Part shown: positions 5,757 to 5,775 of the stretch, one piece after another | Layout of the letters: the number at the start of each line of letters is the position of its first letter | Position numbering within the stretch: the stretch's first letter is position 1 | Origin: Amylibacter sp. | Lineage (GTDB): Bacteria > Pseudomonadota > Alphaproteobacteria > Rhodobacterales > Rhodobacteraceae | Reading direction: 5' to 3' | DNA: 5,775 nucleotides | NCBI GenBank assembly: GCA_030625465.1 | Contig: DAOUQS010000138.1 | Location: forward strand, 1-5,775 | Notes under the pieces: generated by a model | Databases searched by the model: none | What the model saw: the letters and a program-made list of their open reading frames with translations, nothing else | What the model was told of the DNA's origin: nothing | Translations under genes and position numbers: made by a program

Positions 5757-5775
5757 ATGGTTATATTGAAAAATC
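5757..5775 (+). CDS. higA: Start of HigA-type antitoxin, cut by the window edge
   Basis: Only the first six codons are present (MVILKN). GAAAGGG at 5744-5750, overlapping the end of the toxin stop codon, lies 6 bases upstream of the ATG, a good ribosome binding site. Position directly after a HigB toxin makes a HigA helix-turn-helix antitoxin the likely product, and the visible residues are compatible with family N-termini. The call rests on context, since no domain is visible in the window. The product would neutralise HigB and repress the promoter at the GTATC-N7-GATAC sites. Confidence 0.6.

Noticed and set aside
1..5775. tRNA, rRNA, CRISPR array, insertion sequence or integrase
   Set aside because: No cloverleaf-like segment, regularly spaced direct repeats, transposase or recombinase reading frame was seen.

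Overview
The first three quarters of this window is a ribosomal-protein operon, the spc part of the S10-spc cluster. Eleven genes lie head to tail on the + strand: rpmC (L29), rpsQ (S17), rplN (L14), rplX (L24), rplE (L5), rpsN (S14), rpsH (S8), rplF (L6), rplR (L18), rpsE (S5) and rpmD (L30). All look intact, and almost all have a clear Shine-Dalgarno sequence. The protein sequences read as alphaproteobacterial and most resemble Rhodobacterales (Roseobacter-like) versions as I remember them. The ribosomal genes are only about 50% G+C in the stretch I counted, so this would be a lower-GC member of that group. The order assignment is inference from sequence memory, not a search result.

The operon is packed tightly (rplX and rplE overlap by 8 bases) except at two places. 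The rpsQ-rplN gap (68 bases) holds a short GC hairpin. The rplR-rpsE gap (103 bases) holds a perfect 8-bp hairpin and a terminator-like or attenuator-like structure next to the rpsE ribosome binding site. The 99 bases before rpmC do not contain a recognisable end of rplP (L16), which is the usual upstream neighbour.

After rpmD, where rplO (L15) and secY would normally follow, there is a strong intrinsic terminator (4376-4412) and then unrelated accessory DNA. First comes an AT-rich gene (4465-5298) with its own TATAAT box. It encodes a 277-residue protein: its N-terminal half is unrecognised and its C-terminal half carries the hallmark motifs of nucleoside 2-deoxyribosyltransferase-like / TIR-like nucleotide-glycosidase folds. 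Next is a compact set of overlapping palindromes (5318-5394). Last is a HigBA toxin-antitoxin module: the complete HigB-type mRNase toxin (5464-5745) and the first codons of the antitoxin, cut by the window edge. Two equally built inverted repeats (GTATC-N7-GATAC), 32 bp apart, sit before the toxin and look like antitoxin operators.

Read together, the window shows a housekeeping translation operon with a small accessory island placed just behind its terminator at the rpmD end. The most interesting content is the uncharacterised nucleotide-glycosidase-like protein next to a toxin-antitoxin module, which suggests but does not prove a defence or stress role.
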